From Candidatus Zixiibacteriota bacterium (GTDB lineage: Bacteria; Zixibacteria; MSB-5A5; GN15; FEB-12), in NCBI GenBank assembly GCA_028289585.1, contig JANQPI010000010.1, positions 1-64,000 of the forward strand: 64,000 nt of DNA, read 5' to 3'. The notes beneath the pieces were generated by a model. The model searched no databases. It saw only the letters and a program-made list of their open reading frames with translations, and was not told the DNA's origin. A program made the translations under genes and the position numbers. This document shows positions 8,335 through 17,189 of this stretch, piece by piece. How positions within the stretch are numbered: position 1 is the stretch's first letter; each line of letters starts with the position of its first letter.

Positions 8335-9705
8335 TTACGACGCCGACACTGGCCTGCTATCGGTCATTGAGCGGTAGCGACCACCAATCTGCCAGGCGAT
8401 CACCAGCCAGACGACGACAAGCGCGATATTGATGAGAGCGAAATGTGACGTGCCTAAGGTCAGCAGCTGGGTTCCGATAAAGACTACGCCGGCTGAGAGG
8501 ATGTCCCCGGCACGATGGAAGAACGAGTCGATAGCGACCTTGGCCTTGTACTTCTCCTCGGCCGACGTTGGCAAAAACAGCATCTGACGAACGGTATTGT
8601 TCAACGAATAGTCGGTCGCGTTTTCGGCCGTCTTCGCCCATCGAATCACTACCAGCAATGCTGGCGCGGCGGCGATGAGTGCATAGCCCCCCAGGGCGAT
8701 AAGAGGCAAGATCAGAATCGCCCAACGGACGCCAATCCATTTCACCAGCCGAGCAACGATGAACAGTTGGAGGAGCAGACCGACGATCCCAACGACCGAG
8801 AAGAAATCACCGTAGAACTGACCAATGAACTGTCCGGTCGCATCGGTGGCCGCCTCGCCTGAAAGATTCTGCTCGGCGACGACGGCTTCCGCGTTCGCAG
8901 TAACCACCCGCCCGAGAACATATTCTCCGTTCGTATTGACCCAATTGGTCAGCAGAACAAAGAGAGCGATGAGCAGCAGGTAGCGTTTTCGGAAGACGAG
9001 CTGGAAGGCGGCGGAGCGACTCGATGACGGTTTGTCATCCTCTTGTGCTGGCTGTTCCGACGCTCTTTGAGCGAGGGTGGCGCGTTCGCGGCGCAGAACC
9101 ACGTTTGAAACGACCAGCGAGAGCACGAGAATGCCGGCGGAAATTAAGAGCATCGTTTCGACTGCTACGTAATCAAGGAGGAACGAAGTGATCAGCGGCC
9201 CCATCACTCCCCCCAACGACTGCCCGAACGCGACAATTGCGAAAAGACGCTTACCTTCGGACTCGGTGTAGATGTCGTTGGCGAGTGACCAAAATTGGGA
9301 GATGACGACCAGTGAGAAGATTCCGACCCAGAGAAAGAAACTCACGCCAACAACCGCTCCCGGAAGGGCAGTGCCCCAGAGATAGAAGAGGACCAGATTG
9401 CTGACAAAGAACACAGTTACGTAATTGACCAATCGTTGTCGGGGAATCCGCGAATAGAGCCAGCCGTAGGCAGGGATCGCCAGGGACAACAGCAGCACCT
9501 GTCCGGCCGCCGAGTAACTCTTCCATTCCGCTCCGGCGGTTCCGAGAATGAGTGGTTCCCGTACGGTCTTCGCGATCAGATACGACGTCAGAATGAGAAA
9601 GATATTGAGCGTCAGAAAGAGCAATCGCGTTGCCTCGCCGGGCTGGACCTCGGCGAAGAGCGAGAGCAGTCGTTCGATCGGTGACTTTCGTGAAGGTGCC
9701 GACAT
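8335..9705 (-). CDS. ATP/ADP-translocase-like (Tlc/NTT family) major facilitator protein
   Basis: A 456-residue membrane protein of about 12 helices. The opening 'LFLTLNIFLILTSYLIAKTVREPLIL' and the later 'WAKTAENATDYSLNNTVRQMLFLPTSAEEKYKAKVAID' are hallmark stretches of the Tlc/NTT group. Intracellular bacteria use such proteins to exchange host ATP for ADP. In free-living bacteria the relatives are shorter, divergent and mostly uncharacterised, so nucleotide transport is only a family-level guess. Start chosen at ATG 9705 (MSAPSRKSP); a GTG at 9723 is in frame. No ribosome-binding site is visible, but TATACT just upstream raises the possibility of a leaderless or near-leaderless message. 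Confidence 0.85.
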   Translation of the reverse strand: MSAPSRKSPIERLLSLFAEVQPGEATRLLFLTLNIFLILTSYLIAKTVREPLILGTAGAEWKSYSAAGQVLLLSLAIPAYGWLYSRIPRQRLVNYVTVFFVSNLVLFYLWGTALPGAVVGVSFFLWVGIFSLVVISQFWSLANDIYTESEGKRLFAIVAFGQSLGGVMGPLITSFLLDYVAVETMLLISAGILVLSLVVSNVVLRRERATLAQRASEQPAQEDDKPSSSRSAAFQLVFRKRYLLLIALFVLLTNWVNTNGEYVLGRVVTANAEAVVAEQNLSGEAATDATGQFIGQFYGDFFSVVGIVGLLLQLFIVARLVKWIGVRWAILILPLIALGGYALIAAAPALLVVIRWAKTAENATDYSLNNTVRQMLFLPTSAEEKYKAKVAIDSFFHRAGDILSAGVVFIGTQLLTLGTSHFALINIALVVVWLVIAWQIGGRYRSMTDSRPVSAS

Positions 9706-9760
9706 GCGGGGCGAGTATACCACACCCCGCTCAGCCGTCCAGTTCGATTATCGTATATTC

Positions 9761-10501
9761 CTAGAGGAGATTCGCAGTCAAATCCTCAAGGTGAAAACGA
9801 TCGAACACGAACGAGGCCAGAATTGATTGAGCCTCACGCCGGAACGGCGCCTGTTGGGTCGAATCAAGTGTCGAGAAGACATCAATCTCCAGTCGAACGC
9901 GCGGCGTCAGGTTGAGCCAATACGTTTCGTAACGAAATGACCGCGAACCGTGCGACTGGGAATAGGTAAATCGAACGGCGTCGTGTTCGCCAAGCCGAAC
10001 ACGCTCCATCGCCACGGTAGAGTCGAATTGTCGCCAGATCTCGAGCTGGTAGTCGATCTCCGCTTGCGGATTGTTGACGTAACTCTCGGCTACGTTCGAT
10101 AACCGAAGTTCCATCCCTTGAGCGACCGACCGCGACACCGGATCAAGATCGCGGATGAGGTCAATGTCGCCACCGGAAACGGCCAGCGAAGCATCGTCGA
10201 CTTTCCAGTCGATCGGCACACAGAAACCCATGCCAGCCTGAGGATAGATCTGCTGGAGATAGCCCGGGCTTGTGTCGAGTTGCTGTTTGAGTCGCAGACC
10301 GGTCCAATCCCACAGAACAAGCGTAATGATGCCACCAATAAGGACCGCAAACGGCGCAACCTTCAAAAGACGGCGGAGTCGGCTCATACTGTTTACGGTC
10401 TTGCGCCCCTGGCGCGGAGCAAGGGAGCGATCTAAAAGAATGGCCAGCAATGAGCCAAAGGCACCGATAATCCCTGCGATAATTTCCGGGTCGAAACCCA
10501 T
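9761..10501 (-). CDS. Membrane-anchored protein of unknown function, two N-terminal helices
   Basis: A 246-residue protein when started at ATG 10501, which has GGAG at good distance; the reading frame extends upstream to 10768 but that part overlaps the divergent SET gene and looks non-coding. Hydrophobic segments lie at about residues 5-21 and 45-63, followed by a soluble C-terminal domain of about 170 residues (from GYLQQIYPQAGMGFCVPIDWKVDD) rich in Asp/Arg/Glu and probably outside the membrane. The C-terminal domain looks like those that deal with short polar ligands, but I recognise no family. Confidence 0.65.
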   Translation of the reverse strand: MGFDPEIIAGIIGAFGSLLAILLDRSLAPRQGRKTVNSMSRLRRLLKVAPFAVLIGGIITLVLWDWTGLRLKQQLDTSPGYLQQIYPQAGMGFCVPIDWKVDDASLAVSGGDIDLIRDLDPVSRSVAQGMELRLSNVAESYVNNPQAEIDYQLEIWRQFDSTVAMERVRLGEHDAVRFTYSQSHGSRSFRYETYWLNLTPRVRLEIDVFSTLDSTQQAPFRREAQSILASFVFDRFHLEDLTANLL

Positions 10502-10766
10502 GACAAACGCTCCTTCGTTCGACCAGCCGATGATCGGCCTATCGGCTCTATGGATCGGGTGGTGGCCCGAGTGACTTGAGGCGATCTGAACATCTGGAAG
10601 TATCTGTTCAAGTTCTGCGCGGTGGAACGGATGGGTGCGCGGTTGTCGAACAGCCAGCCCGCTTTTCGGTAGCGTTGTTAGTTGAGTGATCATACCTTCC
10701 TCGCCGTCAAATCGAGAGCCAACCGAACGGGCTGCTTCGTTCGATGACAGGGGACCCAACCACACC

Positions 10767-11342
10767 ATGACTGTGCTGAAATACGGTATTCGCCGTCCAC
10801 TTGCCCGCTACGTTCGGGAGAACCCACCTTATGAGGTGCGCAGCTCTCACATTCAGGGGCAGGGCGTTTTCGCCATTCGCCCAATTCGTAAGGGAACACG
10901 GGTGATCGAGTATGTCGGCGACATCATTGATTCCGATGAAGAGGATCGTCGCTATGACGATGCCTACATGGATCGTCATCATACCTTCCTCTTTCGACTC
11001 GATGAGGACCACACTATCGACGCCGCGGTCGGCGGCAACGACGCGATGTTCATCAATCACTCGTGCGAACCAAATTGTGAAGCACTCGATGATGACGGTC
11101 GGATCTTCATCTTTGCTAAACGGTCGATTCGTCCCGGCGAGGAACTGACGTACGACTATCAGTTCGACGTCGATCCGCCGATTACTCGCAGCGACGTTCT
11201 TCGCTATCCCTGCTTCTGCGGTACTGACACGTGCCGGGGAACGATTCTCAACGTTTCGCAGCGCAAGCTTGCATCTCTCAAGCTCTGGCCACGCGAACGA
11301 ATTTTCAAGGCAGTAGCGGCGAAGAAAAAACGACGCCGGTAG
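10767..11342 (+). CDS. SET-domain protein-lysine methyltransferase with post-SET zinc site
   Basis: A 191-residue protein, almost entirely a SET domain. Residues 21-50 carry the SET-N strand pattern (QGQGVFAIRPIRKGTRVIEYVG), 97-104 read NHSCEPNC, and 124-131 read GEELTYDY with the catalytic-site tyrosines. A post-SET triad CFC....C follows (C149, C151, C156), and together with C104 it should bind zinc. The C-terminal tail is strongly basic (KKKRRR). It would transfer methyl groups from S-adenosylmethionine to a protein lysine; the target is unknown. Start chosen at ATG 10767. The neighbour 13 bases downstream is rsmE. Confidence 0.9.
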   Translation: MTVLKYGIRRPLARYVRENPPYEVRSSHIQGQGVFAIRPIRKGTRVIEYVGDIIDSDEEDRRYDDAYMDRHHTFLFRLDEDHTIDAAVGGNDAMFINHSCEPNCEALDDDGRIFIFAKRSIRPGEELTYDYQFDVDPPITRSDVLRYPCFCGTDTCRGTILNVSQRKLASLKLWPRERIFKAVAAKKKRRR

Positions 11343-11355
11343 TCCGGGCAAGCGT

Positions 11356-12075
11356 GTGAATCTCATTCTCATCCAGGATCGCGACCTCGCCGCTGACGGA
11401 ACTATTCGGCTCGACGATTACCGAGCCGATCACGTTCGTTCAGTCCTGCGGTCGCAACCAGGCGATGCATTATCTGTCGGCAGGATAAACGGACCGGTCG
11501 GCACCGCGACAGTTACCGTTGTTGACGGGCAGCAGGTTGTGCTTTCGATTCCTGAGTGGACGGACAGTCAGCCACAGCCGACTGTCGATCTCTGCGTTGC
11601 GCTACCTCGACCAATCATTCTTCGTCGACTCATTCTGACCTGTGGTATGATGGCAGTGCGGTCACTGACACTTTTTGCTTCAGCGCGCGTCGAGAAATCG
11701 TACTGGCAGACCCGCGTCCTTCAACCTGATACGATTCAACGGCTCCTGCGCGAAGGGATGAGTCAGGGAGCATCGACCTGGGAGACGCGCATCACGCTGG
11801 CGCGCAACGGCTGGTTGCCGCCAGCTGACTCCTCATATCGACTTGTGGCCGATGCTGATTCCGGACTGCCTTGGTCTGACATCGGTACGATACCCCGCGG
11901 TCAGCGAGTGAGTCTTGCGATTGGCCCCGAGGGCGGATGGATTGATGCCGAGCGTGAGGCGTTTCAGAAGTCGGGATGGAGAGCCGTGTCGTTGGGGCCG
12001 TGGAACCTTCGCGTCGATACCGCTGTTCCGGTCGCTCTTGCGCAACTATCACTGCGACAAACCGACGCCGATTGA
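11356..12075 (+). CDS. rsmE: 16S rRNA (uracil-1498-N3)-methyltransferase RsmE
   Basis: A 239-residue SPOUT-class enzyme, normal length for RsmE. It has the N-terminal PUA-like part (RLDDYRADHVRSVLRSQPGDALSVG) and the C-terminal trefoil-knot signature SLAIGPEGGW, followed by AVSLGPWNLRVDTAVPVALAQL. The latter corresponds to the usual 'lG.riLRtETA' and is slightly divergent (VDTA for ETA). It methylates U1498 of 16S rRNA. GTG start at 11356, 13 bases after the SET gene, so the two are probably co-transcribed. Confidence 0.92.
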   Translation: MNLILIQDRDLAADGTIRLDDYRADHVRSVLRSQPGDALSVGRINGPVGTATVTVVDGQQVVLSIPEWTDSQPQPTVDLCVALPRPIILRRLILTCGMMAVRSLTLFASARVEKSYWQTRVLQPDTIQRLLREGMSQGASTWETRITLARNGWLPPADSSYRLVADADSGLPWSDIGTIPRGQRVSLAIGPEGGWIDAEREAFQKSGWRAVSLGPWNLRVDTAVPVALAQLSLRQTDAD

Positions 12076-12115
12076 GTTCTTGACAGAATCGTCTGCAGTC
12101 GTTGTCTTTCGTCCG

Positions 12116-12493
12116 ATGTCATCCCGTATAGAAGAGCCAGATGTCGAAATCATCCAACGTGGTGATTCGACCCGAACACGACCGCTGTCACGATCGTTCC
12201 TGCATCCGTATGCCGGTATCGCAATCCTTGTCCTGGACTGGCTGCTCTTTTCGGGGAATGTTCTGACGTTTGGTCTGACAACACCGATTCTGGCACTGAT
12301 CGGATTCCTGCTCGGCTTCGTAGCAACCTTCTTGATCCAACTTCAGCAGGCGCGAGACACATTGCTAGCAGCGATTACCAAGGGTCTGCTCGCCGGTATT
12401 CTGGTTGGTATTCCGACCCCGATTGCAGGGACGCTGGTGGGTGGACTGATCCTGGCGCTGGCCGGGCTCGACCCGAAGTCGAACCGCCGTTAG
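12116..12493 (+). CDS. Small membrane protein, three hydrophobic segments, unknown function
   Basis: A 125-residue protein beginning MSSRIEEPDVEI; longer readings back to 11915 run inside rsmE and are not credible. After a 35-residue polar N-terminus come segments at about 35-50, 54-72 and 87-117, the last with Gly/Pro breaks (GILVGIPTPIAGTLVGGLILALAG), followed by a short basic tail. I do not recognise the family. It starts 41 bases after rsmE on the same strand and its stop overlaps the convergent GNAT gene by four bases. Confidence 0.65.
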   Translation: MSSRIEEPDVEIIQRGDSTRTRPLSRSFLHPYAGIAILVLDWLLFSGNVLTFGLTTPILALIGFLLGFVATFLIQLQQARDTLLAAITKGLLAGILVGIPTPIAGTLVGGLILALAGLDPKSNRR

Positions 12494-12915
12494 CGACTAA
12501 GACCCAACCTCATTCGAAAATGCGGTCCGGCATGTGGAATTTCGAATTCTACGCCGCTGGGAACGAATCCTCGTCGACGGTAAAGCGACAGAGCTGGTGT
12601 TCGAGCGTTGCACCAGACTTCAATAGCGCCGGCCTCTCGGGCATGATCGATCAACCAGTCGAGGATCTGTCCCCCCAATCCGTGCCCGCGCCAGTCCGGG
12701 TGAACCGCCATACCGCGAATCTGCCGTGATCGTTGATCTCGATCTCCGTGTTCATTTCGAGCGAGCATCGTCCCGATCGCTACGATATGCGCGCCATCGT
12801 ATGCGGCAACGTGGATGGTATCGGGATCGCTATCCCCTGACCAAGCAACCGCTTTCCGATCCTGATGGGGGCGAAGCACGGCCTGACGCAGTTCGTAGAT
12901 GCGAGTGACGTCCAC
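12490..12915 (-). CDS. GNAT-family N-acetyltransferase
   Basis: A 141-residue acetyltransferase. Motif A, 'IRGMAVHPDWRGHGLGGQILDWLIDHA', contains the acetyl-CoA-binding RxxGxG/A pattern, and motif B follows as 'VWCNARTPALSLYRRRGFVPSG'. The N-terminus (MDVTRIYELRQAVLRP) resembles ElaA-like GNATs that start with 'LR..VLR.....'. The acceptor substrate cannot be inferred. The GTG start at 12915 is preceded by GGGAG. It is convergent with the upstream plus-strand gene, the stop codons overlapping. Confidence 0.9.
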   Translation of the reverse strand: MDVTRIYELRQAVLRPHQDRKAVAWSGDSDPDTIHVAAYDGAHIVAIGTMLARNEHGDRDQRSRQIRGMAVHPDWRGHGLGGQILDWLIDHAREAGAIEVWCNARTPALSLYRRRGFVPSGVEFEIPHAGPHFRMRLGLSR

Positions 12916-13076
12916 CGATCGTAGCTCCCAATGGCGGCGTTCTCTTTCGATCCTGATTTCCCTTCATGCCGTCCATCGGCGGCGCTTTTAGTCTAGTCGA
13001 TACGGTCTATCGCGTGTATTATCGGGCAATACAATGAATATGTCAGCGATCTGAAGTTCAGTCCAAAGGAAGGTTC

Positions 13077-13847
13077 ATGCGAATACTAAATCGAATCATG
13101 GTGTGCGTGGTAACCGCACTGGTTGTCTCAACTCCCGCCTGGGGAGGAGAGGCAGTGAAGATGACTATCGTTGAGGAGACCGCTGCGGTTGAGATGTTTG
13201 GTCAATCTCAACCGGCTCGCACCGATACATCGACGATGTGGCTTTCGGGGGATGCCGGGTACTTCATCAGTAGCCGCGACAACATGGCGGTGCTCATCGG
13301 ACTTGCCGATTCAATGATCCACCTGATGAACAAGTCGCGCAAGACGTATACGTCAGTCTCGCTTACCGAGGGTGTGGCCGGCTTGCTGGAAGAGGGTGAA
13401 GGTCAGGAGGAATTGAAGCAGTATCTGCAACACATGGGCGAAGGTGTCTCGGTGACGGTCGCGGACCTCGATTCATCAGCGACGATCAACGGATTTGACG
13501 ACGCGAAACTGTACGAGGCTACGATGAAGCTGCCGATGGGCATGACCTCGACAATGCGGATCTGGACCGCCGAAACCGGTCATGATACGCAGTTCGCTCG
13601 TCTGGCTCGCAGCCTTCAGACCGCTGCCCTCGCTTTGCTTGGCGACCTCGGCAACCTCAACGAGGAATTCGCCAAGATCTCTGGCATGCCGATCGCGACG
13701 CGCACCGCGACGGTTATGATGGGTAACACGATGGAGCAGCGAACCGATGTCGTGTCGATCGATGAGATGGAGGCCCCGGAAGGAATTTTCGGCATCCCGG
13801 AAGACTTCAGCTATCTTTCCCCCCAGGAATTCGCGATGCAGCGATAA
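13077..13847 (+). CDS. Secreted protein resembling DUF4412 proteins
   Basis: A 256-residue protein with a clean signal peptide (cleavage expected after TPAWG, about residue 23) and a strong AAGGAAGG ribosome-binding site. The mature part has the character of DUF4412-like envelope proteins: an N-terminal strand region (KMTIVEETAAVEMFGQ), a 'MWLSGDAGYFISSRDNM' segment and a 'GMPIATRTATVMMGNTMEQRTDVVSI' C-terminal strand pair. Function is unknown; such proteins look like lipid- or chaperone-type periplasmic proteins. It is single, with its own promoter space upstream and a strong terminator downstream. Confidence 0.75.
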   Translation: MRILNRIMVCVVTALVVSTPAWGGEAVKMTIVEETAAVEMFGQSQPARTDTSTMWLSGDAGYFISSRDNMAVLIGLADSMIHLMNKSRKTYTSVSLTEGVAGLLEEGEGQEELKQYLQHMGEGVSVTVADLDSSATINGFDDAKLYEATMKLPMGMTSTMRIWTAETGHDTQFARLARSLQTAALALLGDLGNLNEEFAKISGMPIATRTATVMMGNTMEQRTDVVSIDEMEAPEGIFGIPEDFSYLSPQEFAMQR

Positions 13848-13875
13848 AGCTGAGTGACAGACTACGAATTCGATG

Positions 13876-13908
13876 CGGCCGACTGTGTTGTTCAGTCGGC
13901 CGTTTTTT
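13876..13908 (+). terminator. Rho-independent terminator after the DUF4412-like gene
   Basis: A perfect 10-bp G+C-rich stem CGGCCGACTG/CAGTCGGCCG with a 7-base loop followed directly by TTTTTT. It lies 29 bases after the stop codon at 13847 and immediately before the end of the convergent gene at 13910. Confidence 0.95.
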
Positions 13909-13909
13909 G

Positions 13910-14788
13910 TTACCGACCGAATCGGAGCCCATCCGGACTTCCCGATCGATCTACGGTCGGGTCACCACGGCCATGGAGAACAATCATCGTATCGGGCGTG
14001 GTGATATCGATACGGCTATAGGCGAAGGGAAGCAGAAGCTCCTCGAATTCCACCAGTCCGTCGATAATCGTGCGAATCGTCTCCGAATCTCCGAGGTAGA
14101 ATCGAATCTCATTGATGTAGCGGGTGCCGTCACGTCGAACCGCGGCTCGGATACGTTCGTCGCGGGCTGGATTGTCATTAATCCCCCGAAACGGTTTGAC
14201 AGTGCGGACCTCGGCCAGAGCAAGAAACGAATCCCATAACAACGATACGGTTTCGGGGATACGTGCCCGCAATCGAAACCAACCCTCTTCGAGCAGCCAC
14301 GAGTGATTGCGGAAGGGAAGGGCAATGAACGACGTGTCACTGGCTGGATTCGGCAGCGATTCGTAAACGACAGCCGTGTCTGTGATGCTCAGTCGGTAAC
14401 GGCTGGGTTGTTCACTGTAGACGGAGTCGGTCAGCGTGACTACCAGAGTCGATGCGGTGATAAATAATGTGTCACTGACAAATCGTGCTGGCGCGTAGCG
14501 GGAGACGCACGGTTCGGCAAACAGGATGGAATCAACACTCAACGACAACGTACTGTCCGACTGATCGAAGCGGGCAGCAAGTGTATAGTTTGCACATTCG
14601 TAGTCGTCGCTCGTAATAACATGCAAGAGGCAGACCAGCGTATCACCGCGCCTCGGTACCGAGTCGATCGGTTCAAGTTGAAAGAAGTAAATCGGCGTTG
14701 CTCCGACGAGCGGAGCCAGCGTAAGACCAAGGAGAAACGCTGTCAGCGTCTGCTTAACAGGCCGAAGCGTCACCGTCGGCGTTGCCAT
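13910..14788 (-). CDS. Secreted protein of unknown function
   Basis: A 292-residue protein when started at ATG 14788, giving a signal peptide (KQTLTAFLLGLTLAPLVGATP) with cleavage near residue 30. The mature part is rich in Ser/Thr/Asp strands ('DTLVCLLHVITSDDYECANYTLAARFDQSDSTLSLSVDS'), suggesting an all-beta extracellular domain; three Cys are visible in this half. No family is recognised. It overlaps the 3' end of egtD by 35 bases, so it may be co-transcribed with the ergothioneine genes, but nothing in it suggests a role there. Confidence 0.65.
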   Translation of the reverse strand: MATPTVTLRPVKQTLTAFLLGLTLAPLVGATPIYFFQLEPIDSVPRRGDTLVCLLHVITSDDYECANYTLAARFDQSDSTLSLSVDSILFAEPCVSRYAPARFVSDTLFITASTLVVTLTDSVYSEQPSRYRLSITDTAVVYESLPNPASDTSFIALPFRNHSWLLEEGWFRLRARIPETVSLLWDSFLALAEVRTVKPFRGINDNPARDERIRAAVRRDGTRYINEIRFYLGDSETIRTIIDGLVEFEELLLPFAYSRIDITTPDTMIVLHGRGDPTVDRSGSPDGLRFGR

Positions 14789-15800
14789 CTTTGTGCACTG
14801 TCCAGATCGAGTCAACAAACCAGTCGTTTGAGTCGAAGAGATGTTCTTTGACAACAAATCCGGTATCGCGAGCTAGTTGTTCGATGTCAGAGATCAGATA
14901 TTTGTACGAATACTCGGTGTGAATTGGCTCCCACGCTTTGAATGAGAACGATCGTCCGATTCCGTCGATCGCCACCGTTTGATCTTCTTTGGAGACAAGA
15001 TAGCTTTCCATTCCCCCTGAAAAGACGTCGTAGGTGCCGAAGTGGCGAAACTTGGCGCAGTCAAAATGCCCACCGATTTCGCGGTTGATACGACGGAGCA
15101 GGTTCAGATTGAATTCTGCTGTGATACCACCCGGGTCATTGTAGGCCAGCAGCAGCATCTCGATGTCTTTCTTGAGATCAAAGCCGATGATCACGGTATC
15201 GTCGGGATTGAGCGACGACCACATGTTGCGAAGAAAGATGCGGGCTTCGGCATGCGAAAAGTTGCCAATGTTTGATCCGAGGAACAGTCCGATATTCTTC
15301 CGATTCGATTGTCCGGTCAACCACTTGAGTCCGGCGAAGTAATCCGAGACAAGCGCTTTGATTGACAGCGTTGGATATGACTCGCGAAAGGCGGTGACAA
15401 TTTCGTCGATATACTCGCGAGCAATATCGATTGGTACGTAATCGAATTCGAGTCCGGCTTCGAGTAGTGGCTCGATAAGAATGCGGGCCTTTCGCCCATT
15501 GCCAGGACCGAACTCCACGAGATTAAACGGTTCCGAACCGACGGTGGACACAATGCGATCGACATTCCGCCGAAGCGTTTCGATTTCGCACTCAGTAGGA
15601 TAATAGACATCCATTTCCGTGATGCGTGTGAACAGACGAGATCCCTCGTCATCGTACATGAAGCGCGACGGCAGGCGTTTTCGCGATTCCGACAATCCGA
15701 CCAGAACTTCCAGAGCAAAACGATCACGCTCCGAAAACGAAGCCTCGAATTCATTGGGATCGACAATGGTTATGCTGTTCGCGGTGTGAGTCTCAGTCAT
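14754..15800 (-). CDS. egtD: L-histidine N-alpha-methyltransferase EgtD
   Basis: A 348-residue SAM-dependent enzyme. It has the characteristic opening 'SRKRLPSRFMYDDEGSRLFTRITEMDVYYPTECE', the SAM-binding 'LVEFGPGNGRKARILIEPLL', the internal 'LFLGSNIGNF' motif and the 'LLAYNDPGGITAEFNLNLLRRINREIGG' region, all diagnostic of EgtD. It makes hercynine (histidine betaine), the first step of ergothioneine synthesis. The ATG at 15800 overlaps the egtB stop by 8 bases, showing translational coupling; longer readings run inside egtB. Acts in the cytoplasm with the upstream EgtB. Confidence 0.96.
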   Translation of the reverse strand: MTETHTANSITIVDPNEFEASFSERDRFALEVLVGLSESRKRLPSRFMYDDEGSRLFTRITEMDVYYPTECEIETLRRNVDRIVSTVGSEPFNLVEFGPGNGRKARILIEPLLEAGLEFDYVPIDIAREYIDEIVTAFRESYPTLSIKALVSDYFAGLKWLTGQSNRKNIGLFLGSNIGNFSHAEARIFLRNMWSSLNPDDTVIIGFDLKKDIEMLLLAYNDPGGITAEFNLNLLRRINREIGGHFDCAKFRHFGTYDVFSGGMESYLVSKEDQTVAIDGIGRSFSFKAWEPIHTEYSYKYLISDIEQLARDTGFVVKEHLFDSNDWFVDSIWTVHKDGNADGDASAC

Positions 15801-17067
15801 CGTCGGCCAACCGTAACCCGGTAAACTGCCAGCGCTTCTCGGGCTGGAAGAAGTTGCGGTATGTGGACCGGATATGGGCGCGGGGTGTCGCACACGAACC
15901 ACCACGGAGAACCATCTGACCACTCATAAACTTACCATTGTATTCGCCCAGGGCATCGGCCGCCTGGCGATATCCCGGATACGGGAGATACGCGGAATTC
16001 GTCCACTCCCAAACATCGCCAAACAACGAGTGGAGCGTGGATTCATCCGCGCTGTCGTGGGCTTTGGCTACTGGATGATAGATACGATCATCCATCATCG
16101 TGCCGCATTGGCAGCGGTCGCCCTGGGCTGCAGCCGCAGTCTCCCATTCGAATTCGGTCGGCAGGCGCTTCCCGGCCCAGCGAGCGTACGCCCACGCTTC
16201 GTAATAGCTGATGTGTGCTACCGGCTCGTTGAGATCGATCGGCATCCGCCCGGATAGCGTCATCGTCATCCATTGATCGTCTTCACGGTGCCAGTAGAGG
16301 GGGGCGATAATCTGGTTCTCCTGAACCCACGCCCAGCCATCAGACAACCAGTAGCGGTGGTCACTGTAGCCGCCGTCGTCGATGAAGGCGAGCCACTCAC
16401 GATTGGTTACCGGATGATTAGCCAGCTTGAAATCCGCGACCAGTTGGTCGTGACGAGGATGCTCATTGTCCCAGGAAAACCCGCCACCTTCATGACCGAC
16501 CGACTTAGTCCCGCCGGAGAATGAAATCATTTTGGTCGCGGGAGGTGAAGTCGCCGCTGTCGTAGAGTTGCGAATCACGAGCGCGGGATACAGCGGCGAT
16601 GCGGCGAAGACATGCTTGATATCGGTGAGGAACAATTCCTGATGCTGCTCCTCGTGATGGCAGCCGAGGATCGTTAGATTTCGAACGGTCTCCCACGATG
16701 CGTCATCGCACGATTCAAGTAGCTTAAGCATCCGCTCGGTAACAGCCGTGCGGTAGCTCATCACCTCGGGAATCGTCGGACGCGAGATGGTGCCCCGGTC
16801 CGAGCGCACAATGCGACCACCGAAAGACTCGTAGTACGAATTAAACAGCCAGAAATAGGTCTCATTTACCGGAGCAAAGTTTGATTCGTAAGTATGAAGA
16901 ATGACCTGTTCGAAGAACCAGCTGGTATGAGCGATGTGCCACTTCGCCGGGGAGACGTCTTCCATCGTCTGGATGACAAAATCCTCCGGTTGCAATGTCT
17001 CACACAACGTTTCGGAGCGTTGGCGGACGGTCGTGAACAGGCGTATAACCGCGGATCGATCAAGCAT
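15793..17067 (-). CDS. egtB: Hercynine oxygenase / iron(II) sulfoxide synthase EgtB
   Basis: A 424-residue two-domain enzyme. The N-terminal DinB-like domain supplies the iron triad: H47 in KWHIAHTSWFFE, and H138 and H142 in CHHEEQHQE. The C-terminal formylglycine-generating-enzyme-like domain is clear from 'LANHPVTNREWLAFIDDGGY', 'ISYYEAWAYARWAGKRLPTEFEWE' and 'GDVWEWTNSAYLPYPGY'. It joins hercynine to a thiol (cysteine or gamma-glutamylcysteine) in an oxygen-dependent sulfoxidation. No egtC is seen nearby, so I cannot tell which thiol is used. The ATG at 17067 has AAGGAA upstream. Confidence 0.96.
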   Translation of the reverse strand: MLDRSAVIRLFTTVRQRSETLCETLQPEDFVIQTMEDVSPAKWHIAHTSWFFEQVILHTYESNFAPVNETYFWLFNSYYESFGGRIVRSDRGTISRPTIPEVMSYRTAVTERMLKLLESCDDASWETVRNLTILGCHHEEQHQELFLTDIKHVFAASPLYPALVIRNSTTAATSPPATKMISFSGGTKSVGHEGGGFSWDNEHPRHDQLVADFKLANHPVTNREWLAFIDDGGYSDHRYWLSDGWAWVQENQIIAPLYWHREDDQWMTMTLSGRMPIDLNEPVAHISYYEAWAYARWAGKRLPTEFEWETAAAAQGDRCQCGTMMDDRIYHPVAKAHDSADESTLHSLFGDVWEWTNSAYLPYPGYRQAADALGEYNGKFMSGQMVLRGGSCATPRAHIRSTYRNFFQPEKRWQFTGLRLADDD

Positions 17068-17189
17068 GTTGGCTGTTCCTTCCCCCAGCGGGCCGGGATC
17101 TCCTGCACAAGACTACAACTGAACGGGGAGATTTCGGCCCGACTGGCTGATCGGCTCTGGTCACCACTATAGTCAATGAGAGGTGACCG

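Noticed and set aside
17159-17188. Inverted repeat GGTCACC/GGTGACC near the transporter end and egtB promoter
   Set aside because: Only a 7-bp stem with a 16-base loop and no T-run; too weak to call a terminator or operator.
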